A stretch of DNA of 64,000 nucleotides. Source: Phoronis australis. Lineage: Eukaryota > Phoronida > Phoronidae. A program made the translations under genes and the position numbers. The notes beneath the pieces were generated by a model. That model was not told the DNA's origin and did not search any database. It saw nothing but the letters and a program-made list of their open reading frames with translations. This document shows positions 46,958 to 58,180 of the stretch, one piece after another (position 1 is the stretch's first letter; each line of letters opens with the position of its first letter). Where the stretch lies: positions 460,488-524,487 of the forward strand of contig NMRA01000156.1 in the NCBI GenBank assembly GCA_002633005.1, written 5' to 3'.

Positions 46958-48071
46958 GTTGACGTTTATTATTGTGCGTTCTGTTTCAAAAATGATTTAT
47001 TCTCATCCCGGCTTACCAATGCTTATACAAAAACTGAAACAAAGTCGCAAAAACTGTCTCATTAGATGCAATTTGTAATGTCTTTGGAGTGTTCGTGAGT
47101 GCAAACGTTTTGAGAAGCCAGCAATGAATGAATCACTGCGTTACTGGCTTTAGATACAATATACTAATTGTCCGGGCACCGAGGCCGTGCGAGCGCTTGC
47201 TAATTCAGTGTTTGCTGACAGAAAACTGTTGTGAAACAATAACTCTATGGTCAGATGTTAGGAGAATCTTTATTTAGATATTTATATTCATTATTCGAAT
47301 CATATTGGTACTGTACAATTTTTGCCCTGACGGTTCTGTGGAAGGGTAACCTGACTTCGCGGCCCCCGAAGAGCTAGTAAGTAGATTTGCAGTTTCGCGG
47401 CCAATTCAACAAAATTATCATGTGCACATTATTTCTTCGGCTCACTAGTAGAGTCTTTTCGTGACTGGAAGTTCACTTTCCAATTTTAGCTGGCTTATGT
47501 TCGTGATGTCTTCAGTCCGGCCGCGACGGGCCTCAGTGATCGGGTTCCGAGCTACTGACCGGAAAAACAAGCGTTTTGTGTTTAGAACTGAAAAAATCGC
47601 AAGTCAAAAATTACAACACACAGCTATGTTCTCTTGTCTGTATTTCACGGACGAATAATTCGAATTTATCATCGAACAGATCCCAAACTCCCGCGACCGA
47701 CCTTCAAGTTGGTAAATTGGCCGGCTACCGAACTTCGTAGGCTACAGTACGTTCAAATACCTATAAATCCGCAACAGCGAAATAAAACAACACGTTTGTT
47801 CAATAACTCGATGTATTTGTAAGGGTTTTACATCAAATTTTGATGATTTATTGATGTAAAACGATGAATTCAAGCAATAAGCTGACACCTGTAAGCGTGT
47901 TGTGAACTGCTGATAGGACTACGTTCGAACCTCTGACGTCATTGGTTAATCTCAACACCTCAGTCTGACGTCAGGTGTCAGGTAAAAGAACGCTACTTGC
48001 TGTTATTGAGTGGACCTAATCGATCTAAATTGATACAAAATGGGTTGTTTTTGGGTGACGTTCTCCTTTAA

Positions 48072-51000
48072 CTTGTCAATTAATTCAAAGCATACTGCCG
48101 AGCCTGCCGACTGGAAAATAGCTGATGATGAAAAATAGAGCTGCGTAAAATAAGAAGACGAACGTCAATGGGAAATTATAATAAAAATGAATAATTGAAA
48201 GAATGTTCATAGGTATTCAATCTCCCGGCACGTAGTCTAGGTAATTTCATGTTGCTGGCGGCCAAAGGTCACCTTTCGGAGAGTCCTTATAGAAAATACG
48301 AGGCTGAATTTAATTTAAAAATCAACACCTAAGTTCTCAATAAGGCTGATCAGCGTAAGTGGTGCCCAGCTGTACTGCTTACCGCGTTACTTATCGAGAG
48401 TTTGTTCGCTCGTATATAGGTTCCATATACGTATTATAGCTTGTTTGAATTCCACTTTATTAAGCATTTACTACATAAGCCAACACTAGCGCGCGTTATC
48501 TTTACTTATGTTCGGTCAGAGAGTGTGGAAAACGTGTTTGGGTAATTTAGAATAATTGCCGAGAACAATACCGACGCTAACGTAAACAGTGGTGCAGTCC
48601 CCGATCACTCATTGCCGGTACACTACTTATGACGTCAAACGTACCTGGATGACTCGTCCAGCTTATACCGGGCGTATTTGAACACAAATTGCAAAAAAGG
48701 GGTGAATGGCTGTTTTTTTTTACAAATAAGAGTAAGTAAATGCCTATTTTTAGCTTTGGTCCCGGGGTTTCTACCTTAATATGTGGTTCGTCCTCGTGAA
48801 AATGGTGGGCGCTGCAACCTCGGCTAATTAGGTCACCTATTCATCACGTAAACCATTAACATATATTATATGTAAAAAGTACTGCTCAGTCGTCGATAAC
48901 GGCTTAGAAGAACTTTAAGCTGAAAAGGATAACTATGTATAAGCTAACTTTGTAAAAGTGTCAACAAACTAGGTAATATGAAAGTGAGTGAGTAAACATT
49001 TCGGGTACAGCTTAAACCATCGTCAGTGCTGACAGACAGAATCATGTCAAGAATGGTATGACATTTGGCTTACCTCAATTTCCAACTGCTGCCTGCTAGT
49101 TTTGTTCTTGACCCAGTTATGTTGCATATCCAGCAGAGTTATGATGAGCAGGATATTGGCAACACTGTTCAAAAGTCTTAGGTTTTAAAGTCATATTTCT
49201 TGTCCTACTTTCAAAATCCAAAATCCCACCACGTGCACTTTCCACAAACTATTCGATTATGCTAAAAATTTTCAAAATGAAACTTTGAAAAATACTATTG
49301 TTTCCTCCAGTCTGTTTGTGGCGGGTCTGATTATTTAGAGAACGATAACATCAGCAGCCTGTTGCGTCAACAGGCGATGTAACTGCGGCCTACAACTGCA
49401 CGATTTCTTTGAAGATTGCGGCGAGTTTCGAGGCAAGCGACCAGGTCGAGTTGCTCATTCTCGACCGTTGAGGTGTCGTAGAATTCTTCTCATGATAGTA
49501 GGAGACACCAGATATTAGAAGTCTGTACACATCAAAGACTCCCTGCACACTCTCGAATTAAAAGCTTTCAACAAATCACATCAATCAGGCCACAGCTTTG
49601 GCCTTGACTCTCGCCATTTCTATAGTGACTTGCGCTGACCGGTCTCCTGTGATTCTGTCTGGTAACACTGACGGTGGTTTAAGCTCGAACTGAAACTTGC
49701 TTGTGTACATTTATGTTAATATGATTATTTAAGCATTCCATTGATACCTTCCAGATAGTGATTTGACCTAAAACGCCTGTCGTACACAGTGGCGGATTTA
49801 AAGGGTGGGGGGCAAGGGTGTCATGGCCCCCCTAACATTCTCCCAGACTCCATTAGGTAGTTCGGGGGTGCGAATATCTGACGGGCAAAATCCTGGCTAA
49901 TATTCCCCCTAACTGGATCTGCCCCTGGTGTTTTTAAAGACTTCCTTGTCGGATTTTTATTCAGGATGCCTCAGACTATCGGGATAGTCCTAATAATTCT
50001 TTAGCAATACAAGAAAACACCATTTGAATACTCAATGGTAGTAATACCAAATGACATATGAAGTGGCGTTTTCGCGGCATATTGCGTCATAGCCGGAAAA
50101 GCCAAACGAAGAACGACCAATGGCAGTGATTTTGAACATTCGCTGGTGCCTGCAGTAACGATGAGTATCTGCCGCGGGTACCAGAATCTATTGAATAGAA
50201 CACTAACGTGCGCGGGTGTTCTTCGTAGCTGTTAAAATTAAACCAGAATTGCTGCGGTGACGAAGACGAGCATCAGGCAATAGCCTTTTATTACATGTGG
50301 TAAGTTATGACTTCAGTGTGGAAGAAAGTAATTCACACGTGATACCGTTTGAGGTCAAAGTTTAAGATTTGCCCATTTCTTCGTCGGCGAAATTAGCTTC
50401 CAAGGCCCAATTCGCTTGTTTAGTACGACGTCATTTTGACGCTTTAGACCTAGTCCAATGAAATTAAAATGCCAAAATTAAAAACAGTAATGATTATTAT
50501 GCCAGATTTACGTAGCGCTTCGAAAATTACTACCTGGCCATGGGCATAGCCAATCCTAATCCAGTGACACAAAGTGTTGAAAAAATCAAGTGCTAAATTG
50601 CACTCGAGGCTACCTGAATCGGAAAAATTTCACGATCTGCAAAAGTCTTGAAAATATGATTTGACTGTGTATTTCTATTCGTATTGAGGCGTAAATCGCC
50701 CAAATACGTCACCACTGAACATCCAAACAGAGTTAGCATTCATTTTACGTGCTGACACGCACTCCTCAAAGACTGATGAGAACACACTGAAGACCATTTG
50801 GTCATGTAAAACGTTGTCTGGAAACGTGAAAGAACATTTACTGTGCATTGCAGCATAATGTTAGCGGTAATCTCTTTTTAATCGCTCACTCGAGTAGACG
50901 AGGTTTTCATTGCTGCTGCATTCTTGAGTCAGTGTTCAAAAACCTAGAAATAAAGATTAGTTGTCTGTTGATAAAATTCCGCTTAGGTCTACGACATTTA

Positions 51001-51975
51001 CTTTTATTTTTTGTCACTGAAATGCGGCGTTGCAGATAAGATGCGATCGTTTATTCGTTCTTTTGCTTATTAATGCAGAGAAAGGCAGGTTTAAGAGGCA
51101 CAATAGCTCAGATGTCTGTCACAAATAGCTTTGTTTACTTTGGAGTGAAACTAAAAATTATATGTATGAAAGTTATGTCTAAGTAAATAAAGTTTTAACA
51201 GCCGGAACTTCAGGCTAATAAAGCCATTAGGCTAGTATATTCTACAAGTGCATTATACAACAATCCCATTTATCCCTAAATAAATGTAGATACCATTTCA
51301 CAGACGGCATCTTCCCTGAGTAGACAGGTAAAGTTACGGCGATAGAGGAGACGTGCCGCTGAGATGGGGATCTATTTCTCAATTTTCTTGGGGCGCGTTT
51401 TCACCATTTTGTCAGTTTTGATTAAGCGGCTACAAAACTGGAATGAGTGATGTCTTATTTCCTTCCTGTAAATTCCTGACTGATTATATGAATATGTGAT
51501 ACAAAAATATGTTTTTTCTTGATACCACTAGGCATTAAACATGATGATACGGTATAACTTGGGCAGGATGGGCCAGAGGAAACATAAATATGGGTCACGT
51601 TTTAAACCTTTTTCAATAGGTATAAACATGGGGCATTTGGACCGGTACAAGTATCGACCCAATTAGGAAGCTCCCTTACCCTAAAAAGATGACTGCCCCA
51701 CCACCATATTGATTCGGTTTTATTGGAAAATTCAATTCGCACCATCGTATTCGCAGGATTCTCGTCAGTGAAAAATGCAGTTTCACTTGTTTTGCCCTTT
51801 CCTTTTTTCGCATGTGTATCATTTTTAATCTTGTTTCGTTGTTTTTATTTGTTTCCAATAATTTCACGCAAGTTTAGGCTTTTAGTTTAGGCAATGCTGC
51901 TAAAACTAACGTTATTATTTCGAGTTTCAAAAAGTTTTGATCATGCATTTTTCTTGTTATTATTACTCTTTCGTA
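48072..51975. other. Intergenic DNA with one short MITE
   Basis: No gene is recognised across ~3.9 kb apart from the 141-bp repeat at 49787-49927. Frames of up to 63 codons (for example 50848-51039) lack support. Confidence 0.45.
49787..49927. mobile_element. Short hAT-type MITE, CAGTGGCGGAT ends
   Basis: The left end CAGTGGCGGATTTAAAG and the right end, reversed, CAGGGGCAGATCCAGTTAG give ~12-bp imperfect inverted repeats. CAG(T/G)GGCGGATC is the form seen on many hAT elements. The interior is G/C-run rich. A clear 8-bp duplication is not visible. Confidence 0.6.
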
Positions 51976-52188
51976 CGGTGGCTCAAAACCGACATTGAAA
52001 AAATGTCATAGCGAGAAAAAAATAACTTTTCTCCGCAGAAAATTTTCTCCGCGGAGAAAACGTTTCTGCCGCTGAAAAAAATACTTTTCTCCGCGAAGAA
52101 AATTTTCCTCCGAGGCGGAAAGGTTTTCTCCACGGAGAAAAGTTTTATATTGTAATTTTATTTTTTTAATGTCAGTTTTGGACCACCG
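51976..52188. mobile_element. 213-bp TA-flanked element filled with CTCCGCGGAGAAAA units
   Basis: TA flanks both ends (51974-51975 and 52189-52190). The ends CGGTGGCTCAAAACCGACAT and, reversed, CGGTGGTCCAAAACTGACAT form ~22-bp inverted repeats. Between them the palindromic motif TTTTCTCCGCGGAGAAAA and variants recur about five times (52025-52142). TA duplication suits a Tc1/mariner MITE. The open frame through it comes from the repeats. Confidence 0.8.
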
Positions 52189-53084
52189 TAAAAACGTGAC
52201 CTTCGACATTTGATAGCGATTTCAAGCCGCAGCTAGTCCGATTTCTTTGAGCGCATGCGCTCATATCTATTATTGGGGGTGGAGAATTTGAAAATTGTAT
52301 TGGGATGAAAGTTTTTATTTCGTCTGTGTTTCAAAAATAGTGTATCTGACATTTTTTTCTAGAAATTCTTGTAATATTCAAATTTAGTTACTCTCAATAT
52401 GTAGATTCCCCACTATCTGTCCAAAATTTATTTTTTCTAGTTTTCGCGTTCCATGCCTTTTGAAAATCTTTATTTTACTTCACATGCGTTTGAAAAACTT
52501 TCAGCATACGCCTTTAAACGATTGCAGAAACAGCATGTACCTATCGCTGGAACATCGCGTGTTGTTCGCTTATCAACTGAGTTTAACCCGGATAATCTAT
52601 GAGATATGGTATTTCAAATATCCGGCGCAAGCTCTTCAGCACAAGACCCATTAACAGTTTACGATTCCGCCTGCTACGAATAATAGGCCTGCTGTCTACG
52701 GTTTATCACAACTTCGTGCCACATTTCTTCGCTATAACGGATCACATTAGGCAATGTACTTGTATCGTTGTCAATAAGTTCTGCATAAATTGCTTGGCAA
52801 ATGACGATTAAACGCCACAGTCGAATACGGCGCTTTAATTTCAATCCCTGGTTATCTAACTAGTGACGCTGATTGCTCACTGGCGAATTCGGGATGTTAT
52901 AAGGATGATAACCACAGCTTTCGTAGGAAAATTCTTTCGCAGGCCGTAAAATCGGCATGTCGACGGGTCTGTTCCTCGTGTTCGGAGAGGGGCTCGGCAC
53001 AAAGGAGGGCCAACGCTTCACAGACACACGGGTCCCTCCATGAAAAACTTGTGAAAATTGTGACTTCCAAATATCCATATTTAT

Positions 53085-53250
53085 TGGTTTGGAAAACTAC
53101 TGAGGACCCCATGTCTGTGCAATTACTGCTCAGTGGCAAGAGCACTAGACCGACAATCTAGAGACCTGTGGTTCGATTCCCAGTTGGGGTTCCTGATTTT
53201 TCTGTGTTTATTTTGTATATTGCACTACTGGCCAACCTCAGTGTGTATAT
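53085..53250 (+). repeat. tRNA-derived SINE, copy 1
   Basis: TGCTCAGTGGCAAGAGCACT (A box) and GGTTCGATTCCCAGT (B box) flank an anticodon-like stem CTAGA/TCTAG with loop CCGACAA. The 3' part is TTCCTGATTTTTCTGTGTTT and then GCACTACTGGCCAACCTCAG. The second copy lies ~270 bp downstream in the same orientation. Confidence 0.75.
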
Positions 53251-53370
53251 ATTTACTATATCTCACATACTGGTAAATTGCTGATTGTACATATAAGTGT
53301 CCAAATCCCGTGTGAAAAAGGCGAAACGCCGCGCATGGGATATATGACATAACAGTCATTGCACAGATAT

Positions 53371-53510
53371 TGGGTCCTCAGTAGCTCATTGGTAAGACCG
53401 CTAGACCGGCAATCTAGAGACCTGTGGTTCGATTTCTGGTTGGGGTTCCTGATTTTTCTGTGTTGGTGTATTGCACTACTGGCCAACCTCAGCGTCTATG
53501 TGTTGTATTT
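53371..53510 (+). repeat. tRNA-derived SINE, copy 2
   Basis: It has the same layout as the upstream copy: AGTAGCTCATTGGTAAGACC, stem CTAGA/TCTAG with loop CCGGCAA, GGTTCGATTTCTGG, then the shared tail ending GCACTACTGGCCAACCTCAG. The T stem is imperfect and no normal acceptor stem can be paired, so it is not scored as a functional tRNA gene. Confidence 0.75.
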
Positions 53511-53691
53511 TTGCAATTCTGGCAGCCACTGAATTTCTCAGTCGCTACCAGCAATGCACAGATGGGTGCTGCCATCGTGAAGAAGAGTGCTGATGTTCAA
53601 AAATACAAAGAAACCAGATTCACTGAGCCCGTACATGCAATGCCTCCATCAAATCTGGCCCCAAGCCTGGCGATGACGTACTCCAAGAATT

Positions 53692-53861
53692 GCAACTTGG
53701 CCGTGGATGCAGCCTAACAGTTCAGCAAATTGGCCGCGGCTGCAGAATAACTGCCCAGCAAATTGGCCGCGGCTGCAGTCTAACTATTAAGCAAATTGGC
53801 CGCGGCTGCACCCTAATTGTTCAGAAAATTGGCCGCTGCTGCACGCTAACTGTTCAGTGGC
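53692..53861. repeat. 33-bp minisatellite, about five units
   Basis: Units contain AATTGGCCGCGGCTGCA followed by 16 variable bases (such as GAATAACTGCCCAGCA). Because 33 is a multiple of three, the plus strand reads as an 11-residue peptide repeat (QIGRGCSLTVQ-like). No start, splice or wider coding context supports translation. Confidence 0.85.
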
Positions 53862-54254
53862 ACCTTAACACTCAGTTTCTCACGACAAAATGGCCGCTAT
53901 GCTATATGTATACAAAATCACATTATAGCCAATCTCTATATCTATGATCAAAACGGACCTCATGAATGCAACTACAAGTTGTTAAACAAGACACTCCATC
54001 AAGCTAATGTGATGATAGTAGTGCTTATAGCGATATCATACCGATGCCGATATCTACAATGTCTAACGGGGAGTCCAATGAAGCAGCGTTTTGCTTTTGA
54101 CGTTCTTCCGCGTGGAGATATGTTGATCTCACACGAGTACCATCATGACAAAGGTATCTTATAAGATCTGCATGCAAGGTTCACTGGTACCGGGCTTACT
54201 TAGGATAATATACCACATAAAACATATAGAGCCGCTATAAACCACCTCTTGTTG
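53862..54254. other. Short intergenic stretch
   Basis: No gene, repeat or element end is recognised. Confidence 0.4.
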
Positions 54255-54258
54255 TTAA

Positions 54259-54632
54259 AAACGGTTGCAGTCCACTACTACGAAGGCCAATTACTCCGAA
54301 AAAACTACTACTCCGAAGAAACCCACGCCTCCTCTAAGGATGAACGCATTTGTTTCATTTATAACATTAATGTGGTACAATTACTTTTTGTCAAGCGCAC
54401 TTCAAAGAAGATACGATAAAAGAGACAGTAGAAACGGTAGGACTTCATTGTCCAAATTTTGTTTTCGTATGGGCATTTTGATATTAAGTAACAAATTAAT
54501 GACCCATTTAAGAAGGTCGAGTAAAAAATACAAAAAATAAAACAAGCATTTCCTACTAATAGTAATGTATTTTTTTCTGGGTAGTGGGCTTTCGGAGCAG
54601 TGGGTTTTTTCGGAGTAGTGACCTGTAACCGT
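54259..54632. mobile_element. TTAA-flanked element with ACTACTCCGAA iterated ends
   Basis: TTAA lies at 54255-54258 and 54633-54636. The ends AAACGGTTGCAGTCCACTAC and, reversed, ACGGTTACAGGTCACTACTC run into repeated ACTACTCCGAA(A)n-type units (three on the left, three on the right). A 66-codon frame in the AT-rich centre has no domain. The TTAA duplication puts it in the piggyBac/Kolobok-like target class, but the ends differ from those of the THAP element. Confidence 0.75.
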
Positions 54633-54673
54633 TTAACATCAACTTTCTTCTTAAGTGTATTTGACCTTCAAAA

Positions 54674-55202
54674 GGGAGAAGCTCACTAGTCCGAAGGTGC
54701 ATTAGTCCGAAGGTGCACTAGTCCGAAGATCTACTAATAAGGCATAACCGAGTCATAAAACATTAAAATTTAATTTTAGTCGACATTCCACGGAAGTCAG
54801 TGATGCGCCCAGAACCATCGCGAGAATCATGTCGATGGTTGCACTAAAAATGCCTGGATTTGAGATTTTTGGCAAACTGCAAAATTCACTTTCATGCGTC
54901 TTCAGTGGTTCAGTTTTTTGGCAAATTTAATGAGCCATAATTCGCGATCAACAATGATATTTTTCCCTTTGTTTTCTTTCATAGCGAAAGCTTCTGGTGG
55001 GTGTAACCACAAAGTATCGTTCTCGCTGTAGCACGAGTGCAAAAGCAATATCATTTTCGATTATGTTTAGAGATTTTTTTCACGTCCATCCAATGACGTA
55101 CGGAGGAATCATACACAGAGAAACATGCACATCCTTCGGACTAGTGCACCTTCGGACTAGTGCACCTTCGGACTAGTGCACCTTCGGACTTAATGCTCCT
55201 CC
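54674..55202. mobile_element. Element with inverted arrays of 16-bp CCTTCGGACTAGTGCA units
   Basis: Three units of ACTAGTCCGAAGGTGC lie on the left (54684-54730). Four inverted units lie on the right (55133-55190). The outer ends are GGGAGAAGC and, reversed, GGAGGAGC, with AAAA on both sides (a weak candidate duplication). The centre is non-coding. It lies only 41 bp from the preceding TTAA-flanked element and shares the TCCGAA core with it. Confidence 0.8.
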
Positions 55203-57935
55203 AAAACAATGTCATTGCGTTCCTATACTTTGTTTGAACTCAAATGGATTTTAATGTATCGCCTGAAATTCACGGCCATATACTGCCTTCACGTTTAAAA
55301 CTAACTCGCCGTGACTTAATAGGCGTGGTCTAATGCAATAACGACCTATCAGTTCTTCTCAAACCTAGAAATCAATACTTATCTGAGTGCGGAACAAGAT
55401 GAGGCCGATTTTATAACAGTTGGTGACCAAAATCCAAATTTGTTTTTAATGTTGACGGTCCACTCACATTTTATAACTTGTCTCGCGCTCAATTCAAAAC
55501 GCCGTGATCTTAAACATTTTGGAAATTAAAGAAAGACACAAGCGCGTCCAAAGTGATAATGTAGGCCTACATGTATATGTGTCAGCGGTGTGAATTCATG
55601 TAAGGCTTCGGATCTTCCGCTCGGCTACTTGCTGGAATGGCCTTTACATCTGTCTATTCCCATGTCCTCCTATTGCCATGATCACGCAATATATGCGCCT
55701 GCACTACCTCGTACCTCGAGGTATGGGACGGTCAAGAGGTATGGACTTAGGCGTTGAACGGTCGAGATTAAGCATTGGCCTTGACCCAGGGGTCGAAAGT
55801 GAAAGAGTCACGAAGCCGAATGCTACAGAAGTGGACCACAGAAATGCCGCAGGTGAAACGCAAAGGATGGTGGATGTTAAAAGCAGTGAGTCACCAAATG
55901 CCCAGCAAGAATGAAACCCCGCGGGCGATACCAAATCGATGCGGTAAAGACCTTTTTTCCGTAGATCAAGTTTAAGTTTTTAAACATCGGAAACTGAGCG
56001 TGAATTTTTTTCGGAAGTTTATGACGTCACACCAATATTAATATATTTCACGTAATATAAAAATTATGTTATAGTAAGTTAGATAATAGGAATCGCGCAC
56101 TTTGTATCGAAAAGCTGGCGACGTAGTTCTCTAAAGTAACTTACTTCAACTGAAGTAGAAGATTTGCATTTTAAAATGTGCTTAAATAGTAATCCTATGG
56201 AAGACGAGGCGACAAAAATTACTGAATAATTACTCACCGAAGCTAACACATCTACAAGAACGTTGATATCAGAATAGTCCAGCAATACGTTTAAGCTCCA
56301 TCTTGATCATGTCTTAATTGACAGGCTTCATCGTTGGGTTGCCACTTATCAATCATTCCGCGAGAATGACGACGTACGTCCTTTGTTTACTCGTTAATGA
56401 TACCTAAATATGATTTTTAAACGCTGCAGCACTCTAAGGATTTCCGTTTCCATGACCCCGAAGCGATTTCTGTGTGCCTGTCGTGCGCAAGCTCTTTCCG
56501 CGGTGCCAGAAATGAGAAAGTATTCAGAAGCTGCTACGCCATCAAGCTGAGATATTCAAGTCGCCTGACAGCTCTGACTCAGTAAATCAAATAATAATTT
56601 GAACACTTTGACTAAAAATCTTTACACTGCAGAGAGTGCGACTCTCTTCCGCAGACGCGAAGAATCTTGCGAAGGCAGCTCGTATGATCACGTGCTTTCC
56701 TTGTAATATATGGCGATATCTCACAGAGTCTTGCGTGATCTTGCGCTTTTGCGACGTTATCGCGTCTATGGAACGCACGTCAGTTAGGAGCGGAACAAAA
56801 ACGTTAATCACAACACGACTAAGCTTAAATGACTTGTTACCATGGCAACGCAGAACAACTCATTTTAACACCTGACATTCGGAAGAAGATTCCAAGCAGA
56901 GCAAACTGCTAAACGTGATCTAACAGCTTGAGTCAACAGACCGGGATCGATTTTAAGTTTGATAATGGTTTGATTAAATTTGATGTTATTGTCTCTGCGT
57001 AATACTTGTTAACAGAACAATGACACCTGCATCACTATACCAGAAGTCAAAGAACTTGTTTGAACAAATGCGTTTCAGTCGTATATTGCAGTCATATATT
57101 GCATTTTGTTTGGAATTATCACTACGGACAGTTCTATTCTTGACTATTTTATTTGCGTTTAGCCTGCCTAAACAACGTCTCATTAAACTGCATTTTGTTC
57201 CTAATTAAGATTTTTTGTTTTACTCTGTCACGTAGCTTGCAGAATTGCAGCACAAAATGGATTCCGGTAAACTTTCTGAAATTCGAGGAGTGAGGAACGT
57301 TTGAGACAAATTATGAGATTGTAAATTGATCTTTGAAAATTGAAACAGTCTTCCAGGAACTTAGTTCAACTTTTGCTGGAGGTAGAAAGGTAGGCTTAAG
57401 TCCCTACTCGTCTCCTCCTACCGTCACCCCGCAATTGTCTCACATCAAGCCACCTCACTGTATGGACATGCGCGGCTGACTGTGTGGACAAAACTTAAAC
57501 TGGCGCTACCCACCCCCCCCCCCGCCCTCCCCTCCCGGACGCGCTGACCGAGAAATCGTTCTTACAATCGCCCGTCACTCCTCTTCATCCGCAGTAGTCT
57601 TCAAACGTGTCACTGGAAAAGTGCACTTTGTTCTTTTTTAACTAGGGATTTTACTGTTGTGATTTCATAAGAAAAAAAAATAATAAAAATTTTGATTTTC
57701 GGAATGCATTGACTCCACTATTTTGGGCTTAAAGAATGAATTTTCTATTATGATGAAATAGATAGTATTTTCGTTTTGTCCTCTGAGCTGTTATTTTATA
57801 GGTGCATGTATTCATGAGGATTAGCCTCTTCGCGTTTCTCTATCTAGGCTTCTTTTAAAGAATCTGAACAATCTTTGATCTTGCAGTTCTCAATGGCTTC
57901 ACTCAAGTTGATTTACGTCGCCGCTTCCGGTGGGA
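55203..57935. other. Intergenic DNA, no gene recognised
   Basis: The frame at 55678-55914 and its overlapping frames lack recognisable domains. At 56670-56790 there is a diverged copy of the palindromic repeat at 10600-10735 (GGCGATATCTCACAGAGTCT). A C-run lies at 57509-57522. Confidence 0.45.
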
Positions 57936-58180
57936 CAACCGCATCCCGTTCAGAAGCGCTAGGACCTCACTAAAACGCAAGACTTCGCAAGATTACGTGA
58001 GACATTGCCGTATATTTTAAATTAGAACACGTGACTTTAACTAGGTTTTAGCTAGGTCCTAGCTAAAATCTAGCCAAAGGTCACGTGATCTTATTTAAAA
58101 TACACGGCCATATCTCACGTATTCTCACGAAGTCTTGCTTTTTAGCGAGGTCCTAGCGCTACTGAACGGGATGCAGGTTG
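57936..58180. mobile_element. Complete CTAGGACC foldback MITE
   Basis: The left arm CAACCGCATCCCGTTCAGAA...GCGCTAGGACCTC and the right arm, reversed, CAACCTGCATCCCGTTCAGT...GCGCTAGGACCTC stay complementary almost to the centre, where TTAGCTAGGTCCTAGCTAAA forms the dyad. Each arm holds a CACGTGAC. It is entirely palindromic, non-coding, and the longest of several copies in the window. Confidence 0.85.

Larger units (their letters stand above)
45754..48067 (+). mobile_element. Kolobok-like THAP/P2RX7_C transposon, copy 3 (longest)
   Basis: The ends are TTAG|AGGAGAATGCCACCC (45750) and, reversed, TTAA|AGGAGAACGTCACCC (48071), giving 2314 bp. It keeps ~640 bp of centre that the other copies have lost, so two convergent genes can be read: a THAP protein (+, 45914-46262) and a P2RX7_C-type protein (-, 46957-46351). 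Their 3' ends are ~90 bp apart, separated by an AATTGTAATTG/CAATTACAATT inverted repeat. A ~195-bp tandem duplication lies within the second gene. No catalytic DDE core is visible, so the copy is non-autonomous. Confidence 0.88.

Noticed and set aside
45754-48067. PiggyBac assignment from the TTAA target alone
   Set aside because: TTAAAGGRR-type ends and a THAP domain fit Kolobok/T2 better, and no piggyBac-type domain is present.
53371-53450. Functional tRNA gene
   Set aside because: A and B boxes and an anticodon-like stem exist, but the acceptor stem does not pair and a SINE tail follows.
55133-55190. CRISPR-like 16-bp direct repeats
   Set aside because: Perfect head-to-tail units without spacers, paired with an inverted array at 54684. 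This is a transposon end, not a CRISPR.
55678-55975. Plus-strand frames around 55.7-55.9 kb
   Set aside because: Two phases and the minus strand are all open over the same span, with no domain in any.
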